From Streptomyces sp. WAC 01529 (GTDB lineage: Bacteria > Actinomycetota > Actinomycetes > Streptomycetales > Streptomycetaceae): a stretch of 64,000 nucleotides of DNA. Below the pieces are notes generated by a model. It was not told where the DNA came from. It did not search any database and was given only the letters and a program-made list of their open reading frames with translations. Position 1 is the first letter of the stretch. Each line of letters opens with the position of its first letter. The stretch lies in the NCBI RefSeq assembly GCF_003945545.1, contig NZ_CP029617.1:4165001-4229000 (forward strand), written 5' to 3'. Shown here piece by piece: positions 43,931 through 52,002 of this stretch. The translations under genes were made by a program, and so were the position numbers.

Positions 43931-44989
43931 GTGACCGCGAACGAGGGTGCCTCCTACGACGCCGTGGTGCTCGCCGGTGGCGGCGCGGCCCGGCTCGGCG
44001 GCGCCGACAAGCCCGGCGTGCGTGTGGGCGGCCGGGCGCTGATCGACCGGGTCCTGGCCGCCTGTTCCGGCGCCGGGACCACCGTCGTGGTGGCCGCGCC
44101 GAGGGCGACCGCGCGGCCCGTGGTGTGGGCGCGCGAGGAGCCGCCGGGCGGCGGGCCGCTGGCCGCGCTCGACGCAGGGCTGCGGCGTACGACGGCGGAG
44201 CGGGTGGTGGTGCTCTCCGCGGACCTGCCGTTCGTGGAGGGGCGGACCGTGCGGCGGCTGGTGGGCGCCCTGCGGGAGAGCGGGGCGGACGGGGCGGTGC
44301 TCACCGACCCCGAGGGGCGTGAGCAGCCGCTCGTCGCGGCCTATCGCAGCGCGTCGCTGCGGCGGGGGATCGCGGCGCTTGCGGGCTCGGGCGGAGGGGG
44401 CGGCCTCGGTGGGCTGCCGCTGCGACGGCTCGTTTCGCGGCTCGACCTGACCCGGGTGGCTGACCCCGTCGCCGCCTTTGACTGCGACACCTGGGACGAC
44501 ATCGCTGCCGCGCGGGCCCGGATCAGGGAGCATGGGCATGTGTTGGACGAATGGATTTCCGCAGTCAAGGACGAGCTGGGCATCGAACTCGACGTCGATA
44601 CCGGCACCCTCCTCGACCTCGCCCGCGACGCCGCGCACGGCGTGGCCAGGCCAGCGGCACCGCTGACCACGTTCCTCGTCGGCTACGCGGCGGCGGAAGC
44701 CGTCGCGAAGGCCGCCGTGCGGGGCGGGGCGACGACGGGCGGCGCCGAAGCGGTCGCCGACGCGGCGCGCAAGGCGGCGGCGCTCGCGGCTCGCTGGGCG
44801 GACGAGGACCGCCAGGACGCGCCCCCCGCGCAGGCCGCGCCCCCCGCGCAGGCCGCGCCCCCCGCGCAGGACACGTCCGGCGCCCAGGGCACCGCCTCCG
44901 GCGCCCAGCAGGCCGACCCCGCCTCGCAGCAGGCGCCCCCCGCCCCCCGAACTTCCCCGTCCCCCGGCACCTCCCCGGATGCCGGATGA
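43931..44989 (+). CDS. MobA-like NTP transferase fused to DUF6457
   Basis: 352 aa. Residues 8-185: nucleotidyltransferase with VVLAGGGAARLGGADKPGV (MobA signature loop with Lys), VVVLSADLPFV (metal-binding Asp) and FDCDTWDDIAAARA. Residues 200-285 form a helical DUF6457 module (LDEWISAVKDELGIELDVDTGTLL) of unknown role. The tail is Ala/Pro/Gln-rich from an 18-bp triplication. The order mobA-like/moeA suggests molybdenum-cofactor GMP attachment. Start GTG 43931. Confidence 0.87.
   Translation: MTANEGASYDAVVLAGGGAARLGGADKPGVRVGGRALIDRVLAACSGAGTTVVVAAPRATARPVVWAREEPPGGGPLAALDAGLRRTTAERVVVLSADLPFVEGRTVRRLVGALRESGADGAVLTDPEGREQPLVAAYRSASLRRGIAALAGSGGGGGLGGLPLRRLVSRLDLTRVADPVAAFDCDTWDDIAAARARIREHGHVLDEWISAVKDELGIELDVDTGTLLDLARDAAHGVARPAAPLTTFLVGYAAAEAVAKAAVRGGATTGGAEAVADAARKAAALAARWADEDRQDAPPAQAAPPAQAAPPAQDTSGAQGTASGAQQADPASQQAPPAPRTSPSPGTSPDAG
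44819..44872 (+). repeat. 18-bp triplication in the MobA-like tail
   Basis: Three copies of an 18-mer (GCGCCCCCCGCGCAGGCC type) encoding APPAQA twice then APPAQD. In frame. Confidence 0.8.
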
Positions 44990-46485
44990 CCGGGCAGTCT
45001 GTGCCGGATGCCGAGCTTGAGGAAGCTCTGGCCCTGGTGAACGAGTGCCGGGACGGGCGCGGAGCCATCCCCCGTTCGGCGCCCTCAGCGCCCTCAGCGG
45101 CCCAGGCCCCAGGCCCCGCCGCCCGGCAGCCCGCCCCGCACGGGCAAGCCGCCCCCCACGGGTGGAACCCCGCGTCCGGACCCACCGCCCCCGGCGAGAC
45201 CCCGCACCGCGACATCACCCCCTGGCCCGCCGCCCGCGCCCTCGCCGCGCGGGCCGTGCCCCGGGGCGGGGGCGAGACCGTCGCCGTCCCCTTGGACAAG
45301 GCACTCGGCCTGACCCTGGCCGCCCCGCTCACCGCCCTCACCGACCTGCCGTCCTTCGACACCTCCGCGATGGACGGGTGGGCCGTCGCGGGGCCCGGCC
45401 CCTGGGTCGTACGGGCCGACGGGATCCTCGCCGGGCACGAGCGTCCGGAACCGCTGGGGGACGGCGAGGCGGTCCGGATCGCGACGGGCGCCCGCATCCC
45501 GCAGGACGCCACCGCGGTCCTGCGCAGCGAGCACGGCCGCCTCGACGACAAGGGCGGGCTGCACGCCCGGCGCGAGGTGGTGACGGGCCAGGACATCCGC
45601 CCGCGCGGCCAGGAGTGCCGTTCCGGCGACCGTCTCCTGCCGCCCGGAGCCCTGGTCACGCCCGCCGTGCTCGGCCTGGCCGCGGCCGCGGGTTACGACA
45701 CGCTCAGCGCCGTACGCCGGCCGCGCGCCGAAGTCCTCGTACTGGGCGACGAGTTGCTTGCAGACGGGCTGCCCCGCGAGGGCCTCATCCGGGACGCGCT
45801 CGGCCCGATGCTGCCGCCCTGGCTGCGCGCGCTCGGCGCCGAGGTCACCGGCGTGCGGCGGCTGGGCGACGACGCGGAGGCGCTCCACGAGGCCCTGACG
45901 ACGTCCACCGCCGACGTGATCGTGACCACGGGCGGTACGGCCGCGGGCCCCGTCGACCACGTCCACCCCACGCTGCGCCGCATCGGCGCCGAACTGCTCG
46001 TGGACGGCGTGGCCGTGCGTCCCGGGCACCCGATGCTGCTGGCCCGCCTCCGGCCGGGACAGCACCTCGTCGGGCTGCCGGGCAACCCGCTCGCCGCCGT
46101 GTCCGGCCTGGTCACGCTGGCCGAGCCCCTGCTGCGTACGCTCACCGGGCGCGCGTCCGCATCCGCATCCGCGTCCGCGACCATGCCCGCGTTCACCGCT
46201 ACCGGTGAACCTTCGCCGCACGCCGCGTACACCGCCCCCGTACGCGAGGACGTGCAAGGGCACCCGTACGACACCCGCCTCGTCCCCGTCACCCTGCGAG
46301 GTGAGCACGCTGTGCCGCTGCGCTTCAACGGACCCGCGATGCTGCGCGGTATCGCGGCGGCCGACGGGCTCGCGGTCGTGCCGACCGGCGGTGCGCGCAA
46401 GGGGCAGGAGCTGGAGATCCTCGACCTCCCCTGGGCCCTGAGTGATTCCTGGGCCCTGAGCGAGAGCGGGGAGTGTTTCACGTGA
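44986..46485 (+). CDS. moeA: Molybdopterin molybdotransferase MoeA
   Basis: 499 aa. After a Pro/Ala-rich N-terminal region of about 90 residues, MoeA domains: PSFDTSAMDGWAV (S/T-x-MDG), ATGARIPQDATAVLRSE, VLGDEL, VTTGGTAAGPVDHVHPTL and LVGLPGNPLAAVSG. It inserts molybdate into adenylated molybdopterin. The N-terminal extension is longer than usual. ATG overlaps the MobA-like stop. Its 3' end contains a WALSDS/WALSES repeat, and the stop TGA lies within a parS site and overlaps the next start. Confidence 0.93.
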   Translation: MTGQSVPDAELEEALALVNECRDGRGAIPRSAPSAPSAAQAPGPAARQPAPHGQAAPHGWNPASGPTAPGETPHRDITPWPAARALAARAVPRGGGETVAVPLDKALGLTLAAPLTALTDLPSFDTSAMDGWAVAGPGPWVVRADGILAGHERPEPLGDGEAVRIATGARIPQDATAVLRSEHGRLDDKGGLHARREVVTGQDIRPRGQECRSGDRLLPPGALVTPAVLGLAAAAGYDTLSAVRRPRAEVLVLGDELLADGLPREGLIRDALGPMLPPWLRALGAEVTGVRRLGDDAEALHEALTTSTADVIVTTGGTAAGPVDHVHPTLRRIGAELLVDGVAVRPGHPMLLARLRPGQHLVGLPGNPLAAVSGLVTLAEPLLRTLTGRASASASASATMPAFTATGEPSPHAAYTAPVREDVQGHPYDTRLVPVTLRGEHAVPLRFNGPAMLRGIAAADGLAVVPTGGARKGQELEILDLPWALSDSWALSESGECFT

Positions 46486-46488
46486 AAC
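46475..46488. other. parS site, perfect, across the moeA stop / K+-channel start
   Basis: GTTTCACGTGAAAC, the Streptomyces parS consensus. Positions 46482-46485 of this site are the GTGA that starts the channel gene and ends moeA. Confidence 0.93.
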
Positions 46489-47582
46489 TTCCCGGTAACG
46501 ACGCCATCGCCCGCCACCCCGAAGAGCACCACACGACCCACCGGATCAAGCTGCCCCAGCGGGTGGTCGAACGGCCGTTGCGCCAGGTCACCCGGCGTCT
46601 GGTGATGGCCCTGCTGGTGCTCGCCCTGACGACGTTCATAGTCTGGATCGATCGCAGCGGCTACAACGACAACTCCGACAAGCAGGTCGACTTCCTCGAC
46701 GCCGCGTACTACGCCACGGTGACGCTCTCCACCACCGGCTACGGCGACATCGTCCCGTACAGCGACAGCGCCCGGCTCACCAACATCCTCCTGATCACGC
46801 CGTTGCGCGTGCTCTTCCTGATCATCCTGGTCGGCACGACCCTCGAAGTGCTCACAGAACGGACGCGCGAGGAATGGCGTCTGTCCCGCTGGAGGTCCAA
46901 CTTGCGTGAACACACTGTCGTCGTCGGTTTCGGAACGAAAGGCCGCTCGGCGATCCAGACCGTCTGCGCGACCGGCCTGAAGCCGGAGCAGATCGTGGTC
47001 GTCGATCCCAGCGCGAAGGTCGTCGACGCGGCCACGGCCGAGGGTTACGCGGGTGTCGTCGGCGACGCGACGCGCAGCGATGTGCTGCTCCGCGCGGAGG
47101 TGCAGCGGGCCCGGCAGATCATCATCGCGACGCAGCGCGACGACACGGCGGTGCTCGTCGCGCTCACCGCGCGGCAGCTGAACCGCGGGGCGAAGATCGT
47201 CGCCGCGGTGCGCGAGGAGGAGAACGCGCCGCTGCTGCGGCAGTCCGGCGCCGACGCGGTGATCACCAGCGCCAGCGCGGCGGGGCGGCTGCTCGGGCTC
47301 TCCGTGCTGAGCCCGAGCGCGGGCATGGTCATGGAGGACCTCATCCAGCAGGGTTCGGGGCTCGATCTCGTCGAGCGGCCGGTGATAAAGGCCGAGGTGG
47401 GGCGCGGGGTCCGGGAGACGGAGGACCTGGTGGTGAGTGTCGTACGCGGGCATCGGGTGCTGGGGTACGACGATCCTGCCGTCGGGAAGCTGCAGTTGAC
47501 GGATCGGCTGATCACGATTGTTCGGGTTTCGCCGGGGTCGGTGGTGGCGCCTGACGCTCGGCCGTTGCCTCCGGCGGGGTGA
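46482..47582 (+). CDS. Potassium channel with RCK (TrkA-N/TrkA-C) regulatory domain
   Basis: 366 aa. One helix near residues 40-56, a pore with selectivity filter TTGYGD (84-89), a second helix, then a cytosolic RCK domain with VVVGFGTKGRSAIQ and ATRSDVLLRAEV. It is a two-helix, single-pore-loop channel. Start: GTG 46482 has GGGGAG eight bases upstream and overlaps the moeA stop as GTGA; a GTG at 46473 (MFHVKL) is an alternative with no space for a ribosome site. Confidence 0.93.
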   Translation: MKLPGNDAIARHPEEHHTTHRIKLPQRVVERPLRQVTRRLVMALLVLALTTFIVWIDRSGYNDNSDKQVDFLDAAYYATVTLSTTGYGDIVPYSDSARLTNILLITPLRVLFLIILVGTTLEVLTERTREEWRLSRWRSNLREHTVVVGFGTKGRSAIQTVCATGLKPEQIVVVDPSAKVVDAATAEGYAGVVGDATRSDVLLRAEVQRARQIIIATQRDDTAVLVALTARQLNRGAKIVAAVREEENAPLLRQSGADAVITSASAAGRLLGLSVLSPSAGMVMEDLIQQGSGLDLVERPVIKAEVGRGVRETEDLVVSVVRGHRVLGYDDPAVGKLQLTDRLITIVRVSPGSVVAPDARPLPPAG

Positions 47583-47614
47583 GGATTCCACTGCCGTTCG
47601 GGGTTCTCCTGCCG

Positions 47615-47665
47615 TGCGGGTTTGTTGTGGCTGGGCGCGCAGTTCCCCGCGCCCCTTCGGGGCGC
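47615..47665 (+). repeat. Streptomyces intergenic repeat element, copy 1
   Basis: 51 bp, including CGCAGTTCCCCGCGCCCC and a 7-bp hairpin with TTC loop (47649-47665). Copy 2 at 48718-48768 matches at 47 of 51 positions. It can act as a terminator for the K+-channel gene. Confidence 0.8.
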
Positions 47666-47685
47666 CTCAGTTAGAGGGGCGGGAG

Positions 47686-47691
47686 TAGCCT
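47686..47691 (+). promoter_or_regulatory. -10-like element of the quinone oxidoreductase gene
   Basis: TAGCCT, seven bases before ATG 47699; likely leaderless. Confidence 0.45.
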
Positions 47692-47698
47692 CGAAATC

Positions 47699-48676
47699 AT
47701 GTATGCGATCACGATCCCCGAACCCGGCGGCCCTGAAGCGCTCGTGTGGGCCGAGGTGCCCGATCCCGTGCCCGGCGAGGGCGAGGTGCTGGTCGAGGTG
47801 GTGGCCAGTGCCGTGAACCGCGCCGATCTGCTCCAGCGGCAGGGCTTCTACAACCCGCCGCCCGGCGCGTCCCCCTACCCCGGCCTGGAGTGCGCGGGCC
47901 GCATCGCCGCGCTCGGCCCCGGCGTCTCCGGCTGGACGGTCGGCGACGAGGTCTGCGCCCTGCTCTCCGGCGGTGGCTACGCCGAGCAGGTCGTCGTCCC
48001 CGCCGGACAGCTCTTCCCCGTCCCCGACGGCGTCGACCTCGTGACGGCGGCCGCGCTGCCCGAGGTGACCTCGACCGTCTGGTCCAACGTCTTCATGATC
48101 GCCCACCTGCGGCCCGGCGAGACGCTGCTCGCGCACGGCGGTTCGAGCGGCATCGGCACCATGGCGATCCAGCTGGCCAAGGCCGTCGGCGCGAAGGTCG
48201 CCGTCACGGCGGGCAGCAAGGAGAAGCTCGCGTTCTGCGGGGAGTTGGGCGCCGACATCCTCATCAACTACCGCGAGCAGGACTTCGTCGAGGAGATCGA
48301 GCGGGCCACCGACGGGGCGGGCGCGGACGTCATCCTCGACAACATGGGCGCGAAGTACCTGGACCGGAACGTGCGCTCCCTCGCGGTCAACGGCCGCCTC
48401 GCGATCATCGGCATGCAGGGCGGCGTCAAGGGCGAGCTGAACATCGCCACGCTCCTCAACAAGCGCGCCGCCGTCACCGCCACCTCGCTGCGGGCCCGGC
48501 CCGGTGCCGAGAAGGCGTCGATCGTCGCGGCGGTACGGGAGCATGTCTGGCCGCTGATCGGTGCGGGGCATGTGCGGCCGATCGTCGACCGGACCGTGCC
48601 GATGCGGGATGCGGCCGCGGCGCATCGGGTGCTTGAGGAGAGTGGGCATATCGGGAAGGTGCTGCTCACGCGGTAG
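47699..48676 (+). CDS. NAD(P)H quinone oxidoreductase (zinc-independent MDR family)
   Basis: 325 aa. MDR fold: PGLECAGRIAALGPGVSGWTVGDEV, then Rossmann motif AHGGSSGIGTMAIQLAKAVGAKV and a C-terminal HVRPIVDRTVPMRDAAAAHRVLE. Zinc ligands are not evident. It resembles PIG3/crotonyl-CoA-type quinone oxidoreductases; likely reduces quinones with NADPH. Flanked by two copies of a hairpin repeat. Confidence 0.93.
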   Translation: MYAITIPEPGGPEALVWAEVPDPVPGEGEVLVEVVASAVNRADLLQRQGFYNPPPGASPYPGLECAGRIAALGPGVSGWTVGDEVCALLSGGGYAEQVVVPAGQLFPVPDGVDLVTAAALPEVTSTVWSNVFMIAHLRPGETLLAHGGSSGIGTMAIQLAKAVGAKVAVTAGSKEKLAFCGELGADILINYREQDFVEEIERATDGAGADVILDNMGAKYLDRNVRSLAVNGRLAIIGMQGGVKGELNIATLLNKRAAVTATSLRARPGAEKASIVAAVREHVWPLIGAGHVRPIVDRTVPMRDAAAAHRVLEESGHIGKVLLTR

Positions 48677-48717
48677 CGGTTAGCGGTACGTATGCCGTAA
48701 GCGGTACGTGTGCCGAG

Positions 48718-48768
48718 TGCGGGTCCGTCGTGGCTGGTCGCGCAGTTCCCCGCGCCCCTTCGGGGCGC
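48718..48768 (+). repeat. Streptomyces intergenic repeat element, copy 2
   Basis: See copy 1 at 47615-47665; the hairpin is at 48752-48768. Located 42 bases after the quinone oxidoreductase stop. Confidence 0.8.
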
Positions 48769-48907
48769 TCACCTCGGGGCGCTGACGGGGTCACCCCTCC
48801 TTCGGGTGCGGTCAAAGTGCCGGAAATGTCCCGTCATGTGACGCTGGGCACTGGCGTGATGGTCCGCCTGACCTTGGGCGACCCGATGGCGGGAGGTGGC
48901 CGGCGCG

Positions 48908-49336
48908 GTGGTTGTGGCATGGGCGACTTTTCGCGTGACCGTCGTGGCCCTCGTGGCGACGACGCTGCTCACCGTGCTCACGGCGATCACCCCCGACGTG
49001 CCGTCGTACGCGGCCGAACCCGCCCCCCGCGGCCCCCTCACCACCGTCGACGAGACACCCCGGGCGGGCAGCCGCCCCGGTGAGGGCCGGGCCCGGCCGG
49101 GGCGCGCGGATCCGCCGGTCCCCGATCCGCCGCCGGCCCCCACGCCGCCCCCGTACGTACCCCCGCCGCGGCCGGAACCGGCCGCAGTGTCGCACCGCGA
49201 CACCCTGTCCGACGCCGGGGAGCCGCCGACCGAACCCGTCCTGCCGGGCCTGCGCGTTCTGCCGCTCGGCGGCGGTCTGGTCCTCATCGGCCTCGGGCTC
49301 GGCTTCCTCGGACTGCGGTTGCGGCGCGGCGGCTGA
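48908..49336 (+). CDS. Hypothetical exported Pro-rich protein with C-terminal membrane anchor
   Basis: 142 aa. N-terminal signal-like helix (FRVTVVALVATTLLTVLTAI), a Pro-rich middle (PPVPDPPPAPTPPPYVPPPRP), and a C-terminal helix (VLPLGGGLVLIGLGLGFLGL) ending RLRRGG, like a wall- or membrane-anchored spacer. Start is uncertain: GTG 48896 is too close to GGAGG, so I use GTG 48908 (11 bases away). Third-position bias holds. No family recognised. It precedes bpa by 65 bases. Confidence 0.65.
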   Translation: MVVAWATFRVTVVALVATTLLTVLTAITPDVPSYAAEPAPRGPLTTVDETPRAGSRPGEGRARPGRADPPVPDPPPAPTPPPYVPPPRPEPAAVSHRDTLSDAGEPPTEPVLPGLRVLPLGGGLVLIGLGLGFLGLRLRRGG

Positions 49337-49389
49337 GGGTGGATCACCGCGGTATGGGGGCACCACCGATGTGTGACGTACGGGTGCGA

Positions 49390-49395
49390 GAGAAT
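49390..49395 (+). promoter_or_regulatory. -10-like element of bpa
   Basis: GAGAAT with six bases to ATG 49402 and no clear ribosome site. Confidence 0.35.
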
Positions 49396-49401
49396 GGCGG
49401 C

Positions 49402-49944
49402 ATGGAGATGCCGAGGAACGAACGGTCACCGGAGAACCCTCAAGTCCTGGTCGTAGGCCAGGATGGAATGGCTCTCGGTGGTGGCGGAGACGACGAATCC
49501 CGCGAGGTTCCGGTGACGGAGATGGTCGAACAGCCGGCCAAGGTCATGCGCATCGGCAGCATGATCAAGCAGCTCCTGGAGGAGGTGCGGGCGGCTCCTC
49601 TCGACGAGGCGAGCCGGGTCCGCCTCAAGGAGATCCACGCCAGCTCGGTCAAGGAGCTGGAGGACGGCCTCGCCCCCGAGCTGGTCGAGGAGCTGGAGCG
49701 GCTCTCCCTGCCCTTCACGGAGGAGGCGACGCCCAGCGACGCCGAACTGCGCATCGCGCAGGCCCAGCTGGTCGGCTGGCTCGAAGGCCTCTTCCACGGG
49801 ATCCAGACGACGCTGTTCGCGCAGCAGATGGCGGCGCGGGCGCAGCTGGAGTCCATGCGGCGGGCGCTGCCGCCCGGCGTGGGCGGCGGCGATGACGACG
49901 ACGAGGGCGGCATCGCGGGCCGTACGGGGGGCCCTTACCTGTAG
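49402..49944 (+). CDS. bpa: Bacterial proteasome activator Bpa (DUF2587)
   Basis: 180 aa. The helical DUF2587 core is at residues 35-155 (VMRIGSMIKQLLEEVRAAPLDEASRVRLKEIHASSVKELEDGLAPELVEELERLSLPF, then AQLVGWLEGLFHGIQTTLFAQQMAAR). The C-terminus GGPYL resembles the activating C-terminal motif that docks into the 20S proteasome. Bpa forms a ring that opens the gate for unfolded proteins without ATP. ATG 49402 preferred over an upstream in-frame start at 49339. A strong terminator follows. Confidence 0.93.
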   Translation: MEMPRNERSPENPQVLVVGQDGMALGGGGDDESREVPVTEMVEQPAKVMRIGSMIKQLLEEVRAAPLDEASRVRLKEIHASSVKELEDGLAPELVEELERLSLPFTEEATPSDAELRIAQAQLVGWLEGLFHGIQTTLFAQQMAARAQLESMRRALPPGVGGGDDDDEGGIAGRTGGPYL

Positions 49945-50006
49945 GCCGATCAGGGACACCTGCCTGACCCAGGACACCCCAGACGCCCAGCACACCCAAG
50001 ACAGAA

Positions 50007-50039
50007 GGGGCCCGGTACGCACACCGCGTACCGGGCCCC
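50007..50039. terminator. Bidirectional terminator (bpa / kinase)
   Basis: 14-bp perfect stem GGGGCCCGGTACGC, loop ACACC. Confidence 0.88.
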
Positions 50040-50066
50040 GTCGCGAAGCGCGAAGGCCGGGAAAGA

Positions 50067-51695
50067 CTAGGCCGGGTTACCCGTGGAGACGTCGAACTGG
50101 ATGTCCACGTTCTTCGGGTCCACGTCCGAACCCTCCTTCGGGGTCTGCCGCATGACGGTGTCCTCGCCGTAGGCGTTCTCGTCGATGGAGCGCTTGTCGT
50201 AGCTCCAGCCGGCCGCCTGGAGGCAGGACAGGACCGACTTCCAGTCCTTGAAGGTGAAGTCAGGGACCTTGATCTTGTTCTCGTCGTTGTACGAGGTCTC
50301 CGGGTCCTTGCACACCTCCGGCTCGACCGTCATGTTGCGGTTCGGCCCCTTGTGCCCCGCCACCGGCTGCTTCGTCTTGTCGCCCGCCGATTCCTTGCCG
50401 CCCTCGTCACCGCCGCCCAGCGTGAGCGCGGTGATCAGGCCGCCGATCGCGAGGAGCGCGACGACGATCGAGCCGACGATCAGCGGCATGTTCCGCCGCT
50501 TGCCGCCCCCGGAGCTCCCGGTGGCCGTCGTGGCCGGCTGCGGGGAGAGGTTGTAGGGGGGCGGGGTGTGCGCGCCCTGGGGGCCGTAGGCGTTCGTGGG
50601 CGCCGGGGTCTGGTAGCCGCCCTGCTGGGGCGGGTAGCCGTAGCCCGGCGTCGGGGCCGGGGTCGAGGGGCCGTAAGCACCCGGCTGGTACGGGGTCTGG
50701 ACGCCGCCCGACTGCTGCGGGAGCGAGGAGTCGACCGGCGGGAAGACCGCGGAGCCGACGCCCGCGCCGCTCGCCGTGGGCGCGCCCGGCACGATGCTGG
50801 GGGCCGCCGCCTGGAAGGACTGCGCCACGCGCAGGCACTCCTCGCGCATGGCGTCGGCGGTCGGGAAGCGCTCGTTCGGGTTCTTCTTCAGCGCGCGGGC
50901 GACGATCGCGTCGACCGCGGGCGGCAGGGAACGGTTGATCGAGGACGGAGCGACCGGCTCCTCCTGGACGTGCGCGTACGCGATCGCCAGCGGCGAGTCC
51001 GCCTCGAACGGCAGCCGCCCGGTGACCAGTTGGAAGAGCATGATGCCGACGGAGTAGAGGTCGGAGCGCGCGTCCACGCCGCGGCCGAGCGCCTGCTCCG
51101 GCGAGAGGTACTGCGGGGTGCCGACGACCATGCCGGTCTGGGTCATCGAGGTGACGCCGGACTGCATGGCGCGGGCGATGCCGAAGTCCATGACCTTGAC
51201 GACGTTGCGCTTGGTCATCATGACGTTGCCCGGCTTGATGTCGCGGTGGACCAGGCCCATCTCGTGGCTGATCTCCAGCGCCGCGAGCACATCGGCGGTG
51301 ATCTTCAGCGCCTGGTCGGTCGGCATCGCGCCGAACTGCGTGACGGACGCGTCGAGCACGGAGCCGAGCGGCTTGCCCTCGACGTACTCCATGACGATGT
51401 ACGGCATCGTCGTGCCGTCCAGCTCGTCCTCGCCGGTGTCGAAGACCGACACGATGTTCGTGTGCGTGAGCTTCGCCACCGACTGGGCCTCGCGGCGGAA
51501 ACGCTCGCGGAAGGACTGCTCGCGGCCCAGCTCGGTGTGGAGCGTCTTGATCGCGACCTGGCGGTCGAGCACGGCGTCGTACGCCAGGTGGACCGAGGCC
51601 ATGCCGCCCTCGCCGAGCAGATCGCGCAGTTGGTAGCGGCCACCGGCCAGCGAACGCCCCGCGTACCGCCCCTGTGCGCCGTCCTGGCTGCTCAT
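50067..51695 (-). CDS. Ser/Thr protein kinase with one PASTA-like domain
   Basis: 542 aa. Kinase domain at residues 20-285 (GEGGMASVH, VAIKTL, HRDIKPGNVM, DFGIARAMQSG, SPEQ), a Pro/Gln/Tyr-rich cytosolic linker, one membrane helix (MPLIVGSIVVALLAIGGLITAL) and an extracellular region ending in a single PASTA-like repeat (VPDFTFKDWKSVLSCLQAAGWSY). Cys residues in VCKD and SCLQ may form a disulfide outside. Divergent from the next kinase across 307 bases. Confidence 0.94.
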   Translation of the reverse strand: MSSQDGAQGRYAGRSLAGGRYQLRDLLGEGGMASVHLAYDAVLDRQVAIKTLHTELGREQSFRERFRREAQSVAKLTHTNIVSVFDTGEDELDGTTMPYIVMEYVEGKPLGSVLDASVTQFGAMPTDQALKITADVLAALEISHEMGLVHRDIKPGNVMMTKRNVVKVMDFGIARAMQSGVTSMTQTGMVVGTPQYLSPEQALGRGVDARSDLYSVGIMLFQLVTGRLPFEADSPLAIAYAHVQEEPVAPSSINRSLPPAVDAIVARALKKNPNERFPTADAMREECLRVAQSFQAAAPSIVPGAPTASGAGVGSAVFPPVDSSLPQQSGGVQTPYQPGAYGPSTPAPTPGYGYPPQQGGYQTPAPTNAYGPQGAHTPPPYNLSPQPATTATGSSGGGKRRNMPLIVGSIVVALLAIGGLITALTLGGGDEGGKESAGDKTKQPVAGHKGPNRNMTVEPEVCKDPETSYNDENKIKVPDFTFKDWKSVLSCLQAAGWSYDKRSIDENAYGEDTVMRQTPKEGSDVDPKNVDIQFDVSTGNPA

Positions 51696-52002
51696 CTCGT
51701 GCGTCCCCCATCGGCGCGGCGGCCGGACGGCTCCGCGGCTGGTGATCGATTACCCGCTATTCCTGGCCAAGTCTGCCCGAGGACGATGACGCGTCAAGCT
51801 CGGTGCCCGTTCCGTGACCGTACGCGCAAGAAGCGTCTCGGAAGCGTTACAAGTTTGCGCGTGAGGACCCGGGGCGGCTTTGATGTCCGGTCCACCTCGA
51901 ACCGGCGGGTGGCGTGAAGGCTGTAGCGTGGCCCGTCGGAGTACCCGGTAAAGCGGCGTACTCAGTACCAAGTACCACGACCAGAAACGACGGCGAGGAC
52001 TG
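51696..52002. promoter_or_regulatory. Divergent intergenic region of two kinase genes
   Basis: 307 bases without a supported ORF. Promoters for both genes must lie here. AAGAAGCGTCTCGGAAGCGTTAC (near 51830) has an AAGCGT duplication; GTACCCGG and ACTCAGTACCAAGTACCACG near 51940-51980 include a repeated GTACCA. No firm operator call. Confidence 0.35.
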
